A stretch of 64,000 nt of DNA from Pacificibacter marinus (GCF_018860665.1 NZ_JAHKPK010000040.1:41675-105674), one strand, 5' to 3'; positions 43,949 through 52,873 are shown, counted from the stretch's first letter. Numbers and translations are program-made. The notes: a model not told the origin generated them from the sequence alone.

Positions 43949-44666
43949 CGCGGGAGAGGAGTGGTAATAACGCCGACTTTCCTATCCAGATTTCTGACTT
44001 GCCTGCGAAAACGCCTTTTAATATGGCGGCGGCGGCATCGTGACTCGACATTTTTCGCTTACCTCGCCCCGATGTCATGTCCGTATCAACCAAAGTCATG
44101 ATTGCCTCGATCACTTGAATTTGCGGCGCTGAGGTCTGGCACTGGTAACGCAGTGATTGCGTGAAGGATCTTAGTCCGGCTTTTGTTGCGCAATAGATCG
44201 GTGACGCTTCCTTCGGCGAAATCGCGAGGCCCGTCGTAATATTGACGACAATCGCTTCGGGCTGCGCCCTCAGAACTGGAATGAGTTGCCATGTCAAAGC
44301 TATCGGCGCCAGTAGATTTAGATCGATCTCATTGCACACAGACTTTGCGACGGAAGTATAGGTTTCGTCGAACAGGTCCATTTCAGTCTGTATGCCGGCG
44401 TTATTGATGAGGACTGAAAGCTCAGGGTGGTCCGATGTAACACGTTCGACAAATTTGGTGACGTCATGCGGATGCGTTAGGTCAAGTTGGTAAGTGGTCA
44501 CTTGATCACCCAATTCAGCACGAACTGCGCTGAGATCTGATTGATTTCGGCCAACAGCGATAACATGAGCTCCTGAAGTCACGAGCTGCGACGTCAGTGC
44601 ACGCCCTATCCCTCGCGCCCCGCCAGTCACCAAGACTGTTCGTCCCTCAAAGAAAGTTTGAGTCAT
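43914..44666 (-). CDS. SDR oxidoreductase, DltE-like
   Basis: SDR of 250 residues: TGGARGIGRA cofactor motif, VAVGRNQSDL after strand 2 (Arg favouring NADP), LINNAGIQ, and catalytic YCATKAG with Ser upstream in ITTGLAIS. The C-terminal third (EAIMTLVDTDMTSGRGKRKMSSHDAAAAILKGVFAGKSEIWIGKSALL) resembles DltE/YciK-type oxidoreductases that act on unknown carbonyls. It is divergent from a TetR regulator gene with an 83-bp gap, so it is probably the repressor's target. Its 3' end runs into the mobile-element scar; the last residues (RVSPRLVRRILR) appear intact. Confidence 0.83.
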   Translation of the reverse strand: MTQTFFEGRTVLVTGGARGIGRALTSQLVTSGAHVIAVGRNQSDLSAVRAELGDQVTTYQLDLTHPHDVTKFVERVTSDHPELSVLINNAGIQTEMDLFDETYTSVAKSVCNEIDLNLLAPIALTWQLIPVLRAQPEAIVVNITTGLAISPKEASPIYCATKAGLRSFTQSLRYQCQTSAPQIQVIEAIMTLVDTDMTSGRGKRKMSSHDAAAAILKGVFAGKSEIWIGKSALLPLLSRVSPRLVRRILR

Positions 44667-44749
44667 TTCCAGTTAATCCAGTGTTTATTTCTTATTGGCC
44701 GCATTATAAGAGCTATTGCTCACATTAAATACTCGCATTGGAATGATGG

Positions 44750-45343
44750 ATGACGCAGGCAATCAATAAACGCAAAAGTCCACGCCAAGAACGCGCTCAG
44801 GCCACCGTTGCTTTCATCTTGGAAGCTTCTGCTCACATTTTGGTGGAACGTGGTCACGGAGCGTTGAACACCAACCAAATAGCAATGCGTGCTGGGGTGA
44901 GTGTTGGATCGCTCTATCAATATTTTCCCAATAAAGAAGCCATTATGACGGAACTTATCCGTCAAAAACGAGAGCGAATGCTAACAGGGGTGGACATGGC
45001 TTTAGCCGACACCGAGGCAGATCTGTTTGAGGCGGCTTTAAATGCGGTTCTGGAGGTGATTATTCAACTGCATCTTCACTGGCCAAATTTGGCTTTGGCG
45101 CTGGATCAGGCAGAGGCGTTCCTGCCGCTCAACGATGAAACGATACAGTTCAAAGATGCACTGAAGGCTAAAATTGAACATTTGTTGTGTCGAAGTGAAT
45201 TTACAGTTTCCGAACAAACCACTCAAGATGTCATCGCAATATCCAAGGGGATGATTGAGCATGCCGGTTTGGCTGGAGAAACGGATGAAGTCGCGCTTAG
45301 ACGACGCGTTATAAGGGCAGTTATGGGGTATTTAAGCAATTGA
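44750..45343 (+). CDS. TetR-family transcriptional regulator
   Basis: Regulator of 197 residues. The N-terminal DNA-binding region is RAQATVAFILEASAHILVERGHGALNTNQIAMRAGVSVGSLYQYFPNKEAIMTEL, the standard TetR helix-turn-helix; the rest is a helical ligand domain. GGAATGATGG precedes the ATG. It is divergent from the SDR gene and probably represses it; the shared 83-bp gap contains only a weak inverted repeat (GAGC-N4-GCTC), so the operator cannot be placed with confidence. Confidence 0.9.
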   Translation: MTQAINKRKSPRQERAQATVAFILEASAHILVERGHGALNTNQIAMRAGVSVGSLYQYFPNKEAIMTELIRQKRERMLTGVDMALADTEADLFEAALNAVLEVIIQLHLHWPNLALALDQAEAFLPLNDETIQFKDALKAKIEHLLCRSEFTVSEQTTQDVIAISKGMIEHAGLAGETDEVALRRRVIRAVMGYLSN

Positions 45344-45605
45344 ATTTTGGAAGGTGCCCAATCTATCCTTTCTCAGGGTTCGATCAAACAGCTCACGTCA
45401 CATCATTTTCCGCAAAGCAGCCATTCGAACAATCCGCAGCATCAGGAGAAGTGGGCTCTGAGCGATCATCGGATGCGCCACTGCAGTGCAGCGTCCGGAG
45501 AGCGGACATCTTAAATATGCCTAAAATAAGACTGACGTAGCGTGATTTCTTGAGGCCAAGCTTTGCTCGGAATCGTTATACATGCTGAAAGAGCGCCCGA
45601 AAGGC

Positions 45606-46475
45606 TCAGCCTATGTTAATGAGCCGCAACCAATCCAGAAAAGCGCCCAGCCGTCGCAACCCCGACACGCGGGTGAGGTAAAGTGCTGAGATATCCAGCG
45701 GTTCAACCTCAAGCTGACCAGGGAACAGCTCAACCAAGCGGCCCGCACTTACGTCATCTGCGATCATGAAATCGGAGAACCGCGCTATACCCAGACCGCC
45801 TAATACCATCTGGCGCACGGCCTCTCCATTGCCCGCGGTCACGGAGGGCGGCACCGATATTGGAGTGGCCAGTCCGGCGAAGCGCAGCGTATTGATATGA
45901 TCTGGTGCAGCGAACCGAACCTGCTCCAATTTTGCGAGGTCGGTTGGTGTTTTTGGCCACCCGTTGCGATCAAGATAGTCCGGCGCAGCCACTAATTTCC
46001 ACGCCGTGCGCCCCAAGGGGCGGTGCAGCATGTCGCTATCGGGCAGCTTTCCCAGCCGAATGGCAACATCCGCGTGACTGCCGATCAGATCCACCAGCGA
46101 GTCTGTCATGTCGATAGTCAACTGGATGTTGGGGTATTGCGCGTGAAACTCGGCCAGACGCGGTGCGAGGACGTGTAAAACATACGGCACAGGCGCGTTT
46201 ATGCGAAGCGGTCCTGCGGGGGCCTGTCCGCTGGTTGCGATTTCCTGCAGGGCTTCGCTGCGATCCAGAATTTCACGCGCCTCGGCCAGAACGGCCGCGC
46301 CTTCGGGAGTGATTTCGATGGACCGCGTGGTGCGGCGTAGCAATGTGACTTTCAACTGCTCTTCCAGCCGCGTGACCGACCGGCTGAGCGTAGAGGCAGA
46401 TACCCCCCTGCGCCGCGCAGATTCAGCAAAGCCCCCATCATCGACGATCCCGACAAAGGCGGCCAAGTCTCCCAT
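45606..46475 (-). CDS. LysR-family regulator (divergent from MFS exporter)
   Basis: Regulator of about 289 residues: FVGIVDDGGFAESARRRGVSASTLSRSVTRLEEQLKVTLLRRTTRSIEIT is the helix-turn-helix, followed by an effector domain of the CrgA-like group (PLRINAPVPYVLHVLAPRLAEFHAQYPNIQLTI). I chose the ATG at 46475, which gives a normal LysR start (MGDLAAFVGIV); the frame stays open for 31 codons upstream into the promoter of the divergent transporter and has no typical features. Probably controls the MFS gene next to it. Confidence 0.87.
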   Translation of the reverse strand: MGDLAAFVGIVDDGGFAESARRRGVSASTLSRSVTRLEEQLKVTLLRRTTRSIEITPEGAAVLAEAREILDRSEALQEIATSGQAPAGPLRINAPVPYVLHVLAPRLAEFHAQYPNIQLTIDMTDSLVDLIGSHADVAIRLGKLPDSDMLHRPLGRTAWKLVAAPDYLDRNGWPKTPTDLAKLEQVRFAAPDHINTLRFAGLATPISVPPSVTAGNGEAVRQMVLGGLGIARFSDFMIADDVSAGRLVELFPGQLEVEPLDISALYLTRVSGLRRLGAFLDWLRLINIG

Positions 46476-46586
46476 GCGCAGCAATTCGTGCAGTTTTTGC
46501 AATGATCCATTCCAAACTTGTCTGTTCTCGCAATAGATAGCGGCTGGCATATACGTCGTCGACATCAAATTTATTGGAGAACACCG

Positions 46587-47768
46587 ATGCCCCTAGCCCT
46601 TTGGGCGCTGACCATCAGCGCTTTCGCCGTCGGAACGACCGAGTTCGTTATCGTCGGCTTACTTCCCACCATCGCCGCCGATCTTGGCGTTTCGATTCCT
46701 TCGGCTGGCCTGCTCGTTAGCCTTTATGCGCTTGGCGTGACCATTGGCGCGCCTGTGCTGACCGCCATGGCCGACCGCGTGCCGCGCAAAACGCTGTTAC
46801 TTCTCTTGCTGGCGCTGTTCACGCTCGGCAATGCTTATGCCGCCTTTGCGCCGGATTACGGCAGCCTTGTCGCTGCGCGCTTTATTACTGGTCTGGCTCA
46901 CGGCGTGTTCTTTGCCATCGCCTCGACGATCGCGACCGATCTTGTGGAACCTGAAAAGGAAAGCTCGGCCATTGCGTTGGTGTTCCTTGGCTTGACTGTC
47001 GCGCTTGTGACGGGTGTGCCTTTGGGGACGTTCATCGGTCAAAACTTTGGCTGGCAATCGACTTTCCTTGGCGTTGTCGCTTTGGGGGTGATCGGCTTCA
47101 TTACTTCGGCCATCTTAGTGCCCGCTAATCTGACCAAGACAGCCTCGGCAGGGATAAAAGCCCAGCTACAAGTGCTGACCTCGCCGCGTCTTTTGCTGGT
47201 CTATCTGATCACGGCTGTCGGCTATGGCGGCAACTTCATTGCCTTTACCTTCCTTGCGCCGATGCTGAACGAAGTCACTGGCCTTTCCGCAGGTGCCATC
47301 AGCCTCGTAATGCTGCTCTATGGGGCTTCTGTTGCCGTGGGCAACATCGCGGGTGGTAAACTGGCCGACCGTATCGGTGCAGTAGCGTCCCTGACGGTGA
47401 TCTTTGCTGGTCTTGCGATATCACTGGTCGCACTTGGTGCGTTCCTTACACACCCGATTGCAGCCATCGCGGTTGCGGCTTTCTGGGGCGGTTTTGCCTT
47501 CGCCAACGTGCCGCCGCTGCAATCTTACGTCGTGCAAATCGCACGCGAAGTCTCGCCCGGTGCGGTTGATGTGGCGTCCGGTCTGAACATTGGCGCATTC
47601 AACCTCGGCATCGCCGGCGGCGCATGGGCTGGAGGACTTGTGGTCGAAGGCATCGGCCTTGCCGCGGCCCCCTACATCGCCGCAGGTGTGGTGGCTGTCG
47701 GGATTGTTCTGGTGCGCCTGTCGGGTCGCCTGAACGCGACAATGCCCCAGACTGTTGCTGCCGAATAA
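46587..47768 (+). CDS. MFS transporter, DHA1-type efflux permease (AraJ/YdhP-like)
   Basis: Twelve-helix major facilitator of 393 residues. The start WALTISAFAVGTTEFVIVGLLPTIAADLGVSIPSAGLLVSLYALGVTIGAPVLTAMADRVPRK shows helix 1, the TEF motif of the AraJ/YdhP drug-efflux group and the conserved loop D-R-x-x-R-K. FITGLAHGVFFAIASTIA is the helix-4 motif. Export of sugars, purines or drugs is known for relatives; the substrate here is unknown. The ATG at 46587 follows TTGGAGAACACCG. It is divergent from a LysR regulator. Confidence 0.9.
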   Translation: MPLALWALTISAFAVGTTEFVIVGLLPTIAADLGVSIPSAGLLVSLYALGVTIGAPVLTAMADRVPRKTLLLLLLALFTLGNAYAAFAPDYGSLVAARFITGLAHGVFFAIASTIATDLVEPEKESSAIALVFLGLTVALVTGVPLGTFIGQNFGWQSTFLGVVALGVIGFITSAILVPANLTKTASAGIKAQLQVLTSPRLLLVYLITAVGYGGNFIAFTFLAPMLNEVTGLSAGAISLVMLLYGASVAVGNIAGGKLADRIGAVASLTVIFAGLAISLVALGAFLTHPIAAIAVAAFWGGFAFANVPPLQSYVVQIAREVSPGAVDVASGLNIGAFNLGIAGGAWAGGLVVEGIGLAAAPYIAAGVVAVGIVLVRLSGRLNATMPQTVAAE

Positions 47769-47805
47769 GCTCACTTGCCTCGCCGTATCTAGCGTGCGGC
47801 GGGGC

Positions 47806-48042
47806 AGACCAATGCAAAAACGTCAGCACCGCGGCCCCATAAACGCCCCGCTGGAGTGTTTTCCAGCGAGAACCCACTTTGCGACCCCAGCCGTCTGTCG
47901 ATGTGACAGCCAAGGGCACGAAGATCAGGAAGGAAAGCCAGCCCGTCCAGATGTAGACTTTGGACATTTCGTGTGCCGTGAAGGCGACCGCGCTTTCGTC
48001 AACAAGGTACAAGGTGAATTGAAGAACGATTTTATTAAGGAC
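47806..48042 (-). pseudogene. MsrQ-like C-terminal fragment
   Basis: About 79 codons that resemble the last two membrane helices of MsrQ, the heme membrane partner of methionine sulfoxide reductase MsrP: SKVYIWTGWLSFLIFVPLAVTSTDGWGRKVGSRWKTLQRGVYGAAVLTFLHW matches the P-Y-I-x-x-G...LAxTS...RRLGxRWxxLHRLVYxAxxLxxLHxxW pattern. The first helices with the other heme ligands are absent, and the flanking frame is featureless. I read it as a truncated relic lying between the MFS and NmrA-like genes. Confidence 0.6.
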
Positions 48043-48113
48043 ATTGAAGTTACTTTCATCTCGTGGCGTTTGGCTGAATAGGGCACTCAAGCTGCACCGC
48101 AAAAAAGGGGTTC

Positions 48114-48959
48114 TCAACCTGCGAGCGATCCGAAATAGTCGGGCCAGCTTTGGTGGGGTCGGCCTGCGGCGGCTGCAAAGTCACTGGGCACGTCGTAAAT
48201 GCCAAGACGAATACCCTCATATATACCGCCGATGATTGGGCCTATGAAATCGCCTAGTTCGGCTGTTCGATCCGCGACGTATTCTTGTGGTGTCATTTCG
48301 CGATAGGTCAACGACGTGCCGAATGCGGCATTCAAATGGTCTGCAAGCTCGCCTTGGGTGATTGGCGCGCCCCACAGGTTAAACGTCTGGCCGTTTAAGG
48401 TGTCGTTTCTTAACAAGCAAGCGTAGGCATGGGCCAGCTCAGTACGGGTTGTGTAGCCGCATTTGCCCGCACTGGCGCTGTTGGCGATTTCGCCTTTGGC
48501 TTTGTAGCTGTCGATATACGCCACGTCCGGTTCGATATAGATGCCGTTGCGCCCGATAGCATAGGCAAGCCCGCTATCGCGCACATCGGCCTCGGTCTGG
48601 CGGTTGCTTTGCACGACGGGCGAAAAGGCTGTGCCTTCTTCGGCGCCTTGAATGCTGGTATAAACAATCTTCCTCACACCTGCGGCCTTTGCGGCCTCAA
48701 TGACGTTGCGGTGCTGCTGAGTGCGGGCGTCGGGGGCATCCATACCGGACACGAGCAACAAGGTATCAACGCCGTTCAGGGATGCTTGTAACTGCTCTGG
48801 TTGGCCATAATCCCCAGGGCGAACTTCAATGCCAAGTCCCTTTGCGTTTTCCGGTGTGCGGGCAAGGCCGATGATGGTCTCGCCATCTGCTGTTTCGATC
48901 AGATTTCGGGCAATTGCTCCGCCAAGTTGGCCTGATACGGCTGTAATCGCGATTGTCAT
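48114..48959 (-). CDS. NAD(P)-binding NmrA-like oxidoreductase (QorB-like)
   Basis: Atypical short-chain protein of 281 residues. The N-terminal ITAVSGQLGGAIARNLIE is the cofactor motif (GxxGxxG type), followed by GLARTPENAKGLGIEVRPGDYGQPEQLQASLNGVDTLLLVSG and KIVYTSIQGAE. This is the layout of NmrA/QorB proteins, which reduce quinones or sense NADP(H). It is the last of four minus-strand genes running from a divergent LysR: DUF2218, two SnoaL-like exported proteins, then this one. Confidence 0.85.
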   Translation of the reverse strand: MTIAITAVSGQLGGAIARNLIETADGETIIGLARTPENAKGLGIEVRPGDYGQPEQLQASLNGVDTLLLVSGMDAPDARTQQHRNVIEAAKAAGVRKIVYTSIQGAEEGTAFSPVVQSNRQTEADVRDSGLAYAIGRNGIYIEPDVAYIDSYKAKGEIANSASAGKCGYTTRTELAHAYACLLRNDTLNGQTFNLWGAPITQGELADHLNAAFGTSLTYREMTPQEYVADRTAELGDFIGPIIGGIYEGIRLGIYDVPSDFAAAAGRPHQSWPDYFGSLAG

Positions 48960-49016
48960 TGTGGAGTTCTTTCATTGCGGCAGATGGGCGCAGGATGCAC
49001 CCATCTGAGTGATTTC

Positions 49017-49508
49017 TTAACCGTGGTAGGCTTGGCTGATCGCAAAGCTGTCTTCAAACCAGTTCCACAGAACCACCTGACCATCGCGCACCTTAGCACG
49101 CAGGGCGAATGTGAATTCACCGATTTCTTTACCGCTGTGGGGCGTGATGCCATTCATACGGCCAAACACGGCAACCGTATCTCCAGAGGCGAACGCGTCG
49201 GTGTTTTCCCATTTGGTTGTCTGAAAGTTGGCCGCAAAAACGCCAAGGAATTCAAAGATGGCTTCTTTGCCAACAGTCTCGCCAATCCAAGGCAATGATG
49301 TGTCGCCTTCGGTGTGCCAGACCATATCATCAGCCATTAGGCTACCCATGGTTTCCATGTCTCCGCTGCCCATCGCGCCCATAAAGGCCATGACAGTGTC
49401 AAAGCTGGCTTGTGTTGTTTCATCCATGTTCTGTGCTTCTGCCTGTGTCCCAAGCATCAGCGCAAGCGCCGCGCCAAGGGACGTTGTGAGTAAAGTTCTA
49501 CGGTGCAT
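49017..49508 (-). CDS. Exported SnoaL-like (NTF2-fold) protein 1
   Basis: Protein of 163 residues with a signal peptide (MHRRTLLTTSLGAALALMLGTQAEAQ) whose twin Arg is not a full Tat motif. The mature part has the SnoaL/ketosteroid-isomerase-like cone fold: VMAFMGAMGSGDMETMGSLMADDMVWHTEGDTSLPWIGETVGKEAIFEFLGVF, then VAVFGRMNGITPHSGKEIGEFTFALRAKVRDGQVVLWNWFED. Such proteins bind or isomerise small hydrophobic molecules. AGGAGG precedes the ATG. A second, weakly related protein of the same fold is encoded just upstream. Confidence 0.8.
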   Translation of the reverse strand: MHRRTLLTTSLGAALALMLGTQAEAQNMDETTQASFDTVMAFMGAMGSGDMETMGSLMADDMVWHTEGDTSLPWIGETVGKEAIFEFLGVFAANFQTTKWENTDAFASGDTVAVFGRMNGITPHSGKEIGEFTFALRAKVRDGQVVLWNWFEDSFAISQAYHG

Positions 49509-49562
49509 AATGTCCTCCTGTGGGGTGTTGGCCCAGACTTCTCTGGGCCGCTACCGTTTGAT

Positions 49563-50033
49563 TTATTGACCGGAAAGCTGTTGCAGCGCGCCTGCCCAGT
49601 CTTCGACGTGGTAAGTTTGTGTGATGACGCCATCTTCCAATTCGTGGATGTCGATGGTCATGATGTCAAAGCTGCGGCCTTCACCATCAACACCAAAGAA
49701 TGGCGCGACAGGTGTGCCGGTTGCACGGCTGCGCACTACGAAGGTGTCGCCGTCTTGGTACATGTCTTGAATGGCCCAGTTCAGGTCTGGCATCAGTTGC
49801 GCAAAGCCACCCATTTGACCGAGAAACGCTTCGCGGGTTTTGTTGTTGCCTGAATAATCACCCATGCTGGTCCACGCTTCAGAAGTCGCAGCTTCGAAGG
49901 CGGCGACGTGTTCTGCGGACCCCGGATTGCTAAGCAGATCGTAGAACGTTGTCACTGTGGCTTTGTCATCGGCGAATACACCTGTGGCGAGAGTTGCGAG
50001 GGCGGCGGACGCGAAGAGGGTTTTAAATGTCAT
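49563..50033 (-). CDS. Exported SnoaL-like (NTF2-fold) protein 2
   Basis: Protein of 156 residues with a signal peptide ending at VFAD. The mature part follows the SnoaL-like polyketide-cyclase family: FYDLLSNPGSAEHVAAFEAATSEAWTSMGDYSGNNKTREAFLGQMGGFAQLMPDLNWAIQDMYQDGDTFVVRSRATGTPVAPFFGVDGEGRSFDIMTIDIHELEDGVITQTYHVEDW. The catalytic-type Asp/His residues of that family are present, but the substrate is unknown. The region before the ATG has no strong ribosome site. It is part of the four-gene unit opposite the LysR at 50466. Confidence 0.82.
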   Translation of the reverse strand: MTFKTLFASAALATLATGVFADDKATVTTFYDLLSNPGSAEHVAAFEAATSEAWTSMGDYSGNNKTREAFLGQMGGFAQLMPDLNWAIQDMYQDGDTFVVRSRATGTPVAPFFGVDGEGRSFDIMTIDIHELEDGVITQTYHVEDWAGALQQLSGQ

Positions 50034-50077
50034 GGTATTTTCCAGTTTTTGATGGGGGTTGATATTTAGGTTTGGCG

Positions 50078-50371
50078 CTATGTCGCAGCGACAGTTTGCC
50101 AGTCTATTTTTGGATTTTCGCGGAAGGCGAACCGTTCAAGATGGCTGCCGATCACACGGCATGCTTTTGTGAGGTCGCTTTGGGTTTCAGCCGTGACCGT
50201 CAGGTCTAGAACACCATTGTTGGCATTCAAATTGCACTGGCCAAACGGGAACTTGATCAGACCAGCCTCAGGATCAAACTGCACCTCGATCTTGTGCGCG
50301 AAGTGCTTGCAGAGTTGCTGCAAGTAGCCGCTGGCCCGTTCGGTTGTGAATTTTGCATTGCTTGTGAACAT
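50078..50371 (-). CDS. DUF2218 domain protein
   Basis: Small cytosolic protein of 97 residues of the DUF2218 family. Recognisable elements are ASGYLQQLCKHFAHKIEVQFDP, GLIKFPFGQCNLNANNGVLDLTVTAETQ and a C-terminal IGSHLERFAFREN. Function is not established; homologues lie near siderophore or redox genes in some bacteria. AGGAGACAGCA precedes the ATG. It is the first gene of the unit divergent from the LysR, 94 bases from it. Confidence 0.82.
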   Translation of the reverse strand: MFTSNAKFTTERASGYLQQLCKHFAHKIEVQFDPEAGLIKFPFGQCNLNANNGVLDLTVTAETQSDLTKACRVIGSHLERFAFRENPKIDWQTVAAT

Positions 50372-50465
50372 TGCTGTCTCCTGTGTGTTGAAGACAGAAA
50401 TAGACAGAACGCACCTTTATGATTATCCCACATGTTAAGAAATCACTTTTACAGGAATTAGAAAG

Positions 50466-51359
50466 ATGATCGAAGACTATCGTAGCCTCGCCGTTTTTGT
50501 CGCGATTGCCGATGCGGGAAGCCTGAGTGCGGCGGGACGTCGATTGAAGCTTTCTACTTCTGTGATCAGCCACCACCTGTCACGGCTGGAGGAACGTCAG
50601 GGCGTGACGCTGTTCTTTCGCTCGACGCGGTCCATGTCATTAACACCCGAAGGCCAAATCGCCCTTGATCCGGCCCGCCGTATGGTCGCCGCGGGCGAAG
50701 AGGCCTTGGACGCAATCCATACCGGCAATGAGGAACCCGTCGGGGCCCTTCATGTGGCGATGCCTGCCTTTGGCGAGCAAAGCAAATTACATCAGGCTTT
50801 GTGGGGGTTTGCGCAATTGCACCCGATGGTTGCGATATCCCTACAGTGCAGCGATACGCCGACCGATTTGGTCAAGGACGGGTTTGATCTGGCGATCCGG
50901 TTGGGCTCATTGCGCAGCAGCAGCCTGAAAAACCGTCGCATTGCCGACTTCGAGCGCGTTCTGGTCGCCGCGCCAGAGTATCTGTCTGCACGCGCGCCAA
51001 TTGAGAAACCACAAGATCTCGAGGCGCATGACTTCATCGCGGTAACGCAAATTCCATCCTTGATGACGTTGGAACGCAAAGACCAATCCGTGAGCATTTC
51101 ACCGACCAACATGCGTATTGAGGTGAACACCGTAAATGCCGCCAAGGCCGCCGTGCTGGCCGGACTTGGTATCTGGCACCTGCCACGAAGCGCAATCGAA
51201 CACGAAATGGAAAGTGGGCAATTGCAGCGCGTTCTACCAGATTGGAACTTGCCCACATTGGGCATCTACGCAGTTTGGCCGGACATCGGGCCGCAAAAAG
51301 CCCTGACCCGACGGCTGATTGATCACTTCATCGCGCATCGTTCTGATTTGATGTTGTAA
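50466..51359 (+). CDS. LysR-family regulator (divergent from DUF2218/SnoaL unit)
   Basis: Regulator of 297 residues: FVAIADAGSLSAAGRRLKLSTSVISHHLSRLEERQGVTLFFRSTRSMSLT is the helix-turn-helix, followed by a CrgA-type effector domain (VGALHVAMPAFGEQSKLHQALWGFAQLHPMVAISL). It is divergent from the DUF2218-SnoaL-SnoaL-NmrA unit and is its likely controller, perhaps responding to a quinone or aldehyde stress; that response is inferred from the presence of the NmrA/QorB-like enzyme. Confidence 0.9.
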   Translation: MIEDYRSLAVFVAIADAGSLSAAGRRLKLSTSVISHHLSRLEERQGVTLFFRSTRSMSLTPEGQIALDPARRMVAAGEEALDAIHTGNEEPVGALHVAMPAFGEQSKLHQALWGFAQLHPMVAISLQCSDTPTDLVKDGFDLAIRLGSLRSSSLKNRRIADFERVLVAAPEYLSARAPIEKPQDLEAHDFIAVTQIPSLMTLERKDQSVSISPTNMRIEVNTVNAAKAAVLAGLGIWHLPRSAIEHEMESGQLQRVLPDWNLPTLGIYAVWPDIGPQKALTRRLIDHFIAHRSDLML

Positions 51360-51846
51360 AACATTCACATCAAACTCGTCATTGTCGCTTGCCGGATGCT
51401 CGAGTGGCCTCAAAGCACCTTGCATCACCTCCCCAAACCGAGAATTCATGCCTGATCGCTGTAATTCTTTCAGTCCATTGCAAAGCTGACATTGGCGCAG
51501 CCGTAGCGAATAACCGCAATCCGCCCGTCTGTCGATCAACACAAACGGCCCTAAAGCTGTCATTCGCCGAGGACGCATAAATCTTAGGCGTGGCCGAAAG
51601 GTACATGGGTTAAGCTGCCATTAGACGTCTAATCGTTTTCTGGAGACCACCGCGCACTATTGCGCCTCTTCCTGTTCACGCCCCAACACATTTGGTGTGT
51701 CGCACGTTCATCGAGAGCCGGTGTGCGACCTCACACACGTTGCGGCCTAAGTATTTTCAGAATTATGTGCAAACACGCATTAGTTGATTTTACTTTGGGC
51801 CCAAAATATCCTAACTAAGTCGTGAAAACATTTAGGATATTTACTG
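51360..51846. other. Long intergenic region with short degenerate motifs
   Basis: A 487-bp stretch without a gene. It holds two copies of an AAAGCTGnCATT motif (51482-51493 and 51553-51564, on the plus strand), also found in a related form (AAAGCAGCCATT) at 45414-45425. Such AATGACAGCTTT-like words are typical of degraded non-coding repeats in this group, in my experience. I see no RNA gene or terminator. Confidence 0.4.
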
Positions 51847-52146
51847 ATGAATGCTCGAATTTGGATTGTAGGATGTACGGCTTTGTTGGTTTCAGCCTGC
51901 ACAGATATGCAAGGCACGAGCAGCGATCCTTCAGAGCGGTTCTTCAAAGAGCTACCTGAGGGCGTTCTTGCTATCGTAGCCGATAATCAAGATTTGACCG
52001 CCGTGCGCATAGATCCTGCTGATGGATGTTATGTCTATCGTTATGCTGGCCCTGTCGAAACAACATTTCTGCCACTGCGCGCGAAAAGCGGCGGCCCTAT
52101 TTGCAGCCGTCCAGCAGAGGCCGCAGACCCAGCAGTTGCAGGGTGA
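51847..52146 (+). CDS. Small predicted lipoprotein
   Basis: Protein of 99 residues. The N terminus MNARIWIVGCTALLVSACTDM has a hydrophobic signal and a lipobox (LVSAC) with cleavage before Cys18, so it should be anchored in a membrane by lipid. The mature part is small, with two further Cys (residues near 60 and 85) that could pair in the periplasm. I do not recognise the family. No clear ribosome site precedes the ATG (the bases before it read AGGATATTTACTG, with AGGA present). It is a single gene before the L,D-transpeptidase gene on the opposite strand. Confidence 0.7.
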   Translation: MNARIWIVGCTALLVSACTDMQGTSSDPSERFFKELPEGVLAIVADNQDLTAVRIDPADGCYVYRYAGPVETTFLPLRAKSGGPICSRPAEAADPAVAG

Positions 52147-52231
52147 TGAGGTAAGGCACTTAATGCCTTACTTAACTTTTTGGGCCTCATCTAAGTGACC
52201 AGCTCTTCTCGATGGTCAATTGTTACGGCAG

Positions 52232-52873
52232 TTACGGCGCATACAAGAACGCTGTAGAGCCAGTGTTAACCTGCTCATAGAGATCGTTTATGTGCGGCAT
52301 AATCATCCGCACACAGCCCGAACTTGCTCTGCCACCAATTGAACGCGGGTTGGGTGATCCATGGATGCGCAGGTAGGTGTCTCGGTTCCCAACATATAAA
52401 TACAAGGCGCGTGATCCAAGCGGGTTTGACGGCCCCGCATCCATACCATCTGCATGTGGTTCATACACTGCAGGTTCACGTTTGATCATCGCTTGAGTTG
52501 GCGTCCATGTTGGCCACTTTGCTTTGCGCTTGATTGTGTAGGTTCCAGGTTCGTACAGGTTACCCTTAGCGATGGCGACGCCATATCTCATCGCGGTACC
52601 GTTGTCGCGGATGTGATACAGATAGCGGGCAATGGCATCGACATGGATGTCACCCGGAATCAAATTTGGGTTTGCTTCAACCACACGCGGCAGAAACCGC
52701 GATGCGATCCCCCATGGATTGCTTGTGCTCGGATCGTATCCCGCAGGTGTCACCTGTGCGTCCCAAGCGCTCCATTTCGACCGATCCGATGTGGCGGCAG
52801 CGGCGGATGAAACTGAAAGCGGTGCGGAAAACAACGCGGCGGCAGAAAGGATAAAATGGCGTTTGGTTAACAT
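52232..52873 (-). CDS. L,D-transpeptidase (YkuD domain), exported
   Basis: Periplasmic enzyme of 213 residues with an N-terminal signal (HFILSAAALFSAPLSVSSAAAA). The YkuD catalytic motif is RIHGSPNPRSIGGRASSGCVRM, with His and the nucleophilic Cys of SSGCVRM. Family members form 3-3 cross-links in peptidoglycan or attach lipoproteins to it. The upstream YSIAKG-type elements RYGVAIAKGNLYEPGTYTIKRK are present. AGGAG precedes the ATG at 52873. It neighbours other envelope stress genes, but no EcfG-type promoter was found in front of it. Confidence 0.92.
   Translation of the reverse strand: MLTKRHFILSAAALFSAPLSVSSAAAATSDRSKWSAWDAQVTPAGYDPSTSNPWGIASRFLPRVVEANPNLIPGDIHVDAIARYLYHIRDNGTAMRYGVAIAKGNLYEPGTYTIKRKAKWPTWTPTQAMIKREPAVYEPHADGMDAGPSNPLGSRALYLYVGNRDTYLRIHGSPNPRSIGGRASSGCVRMIMPHINDLYEQVNTGSTAFLYAP

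Noticed and set aside
45340..45540. Possible 66-residue gene after the TetR gene
   Set aside because: Unconvincing composition, overlap with the TetR stop and sequence words that recur in other gene-free gaps.
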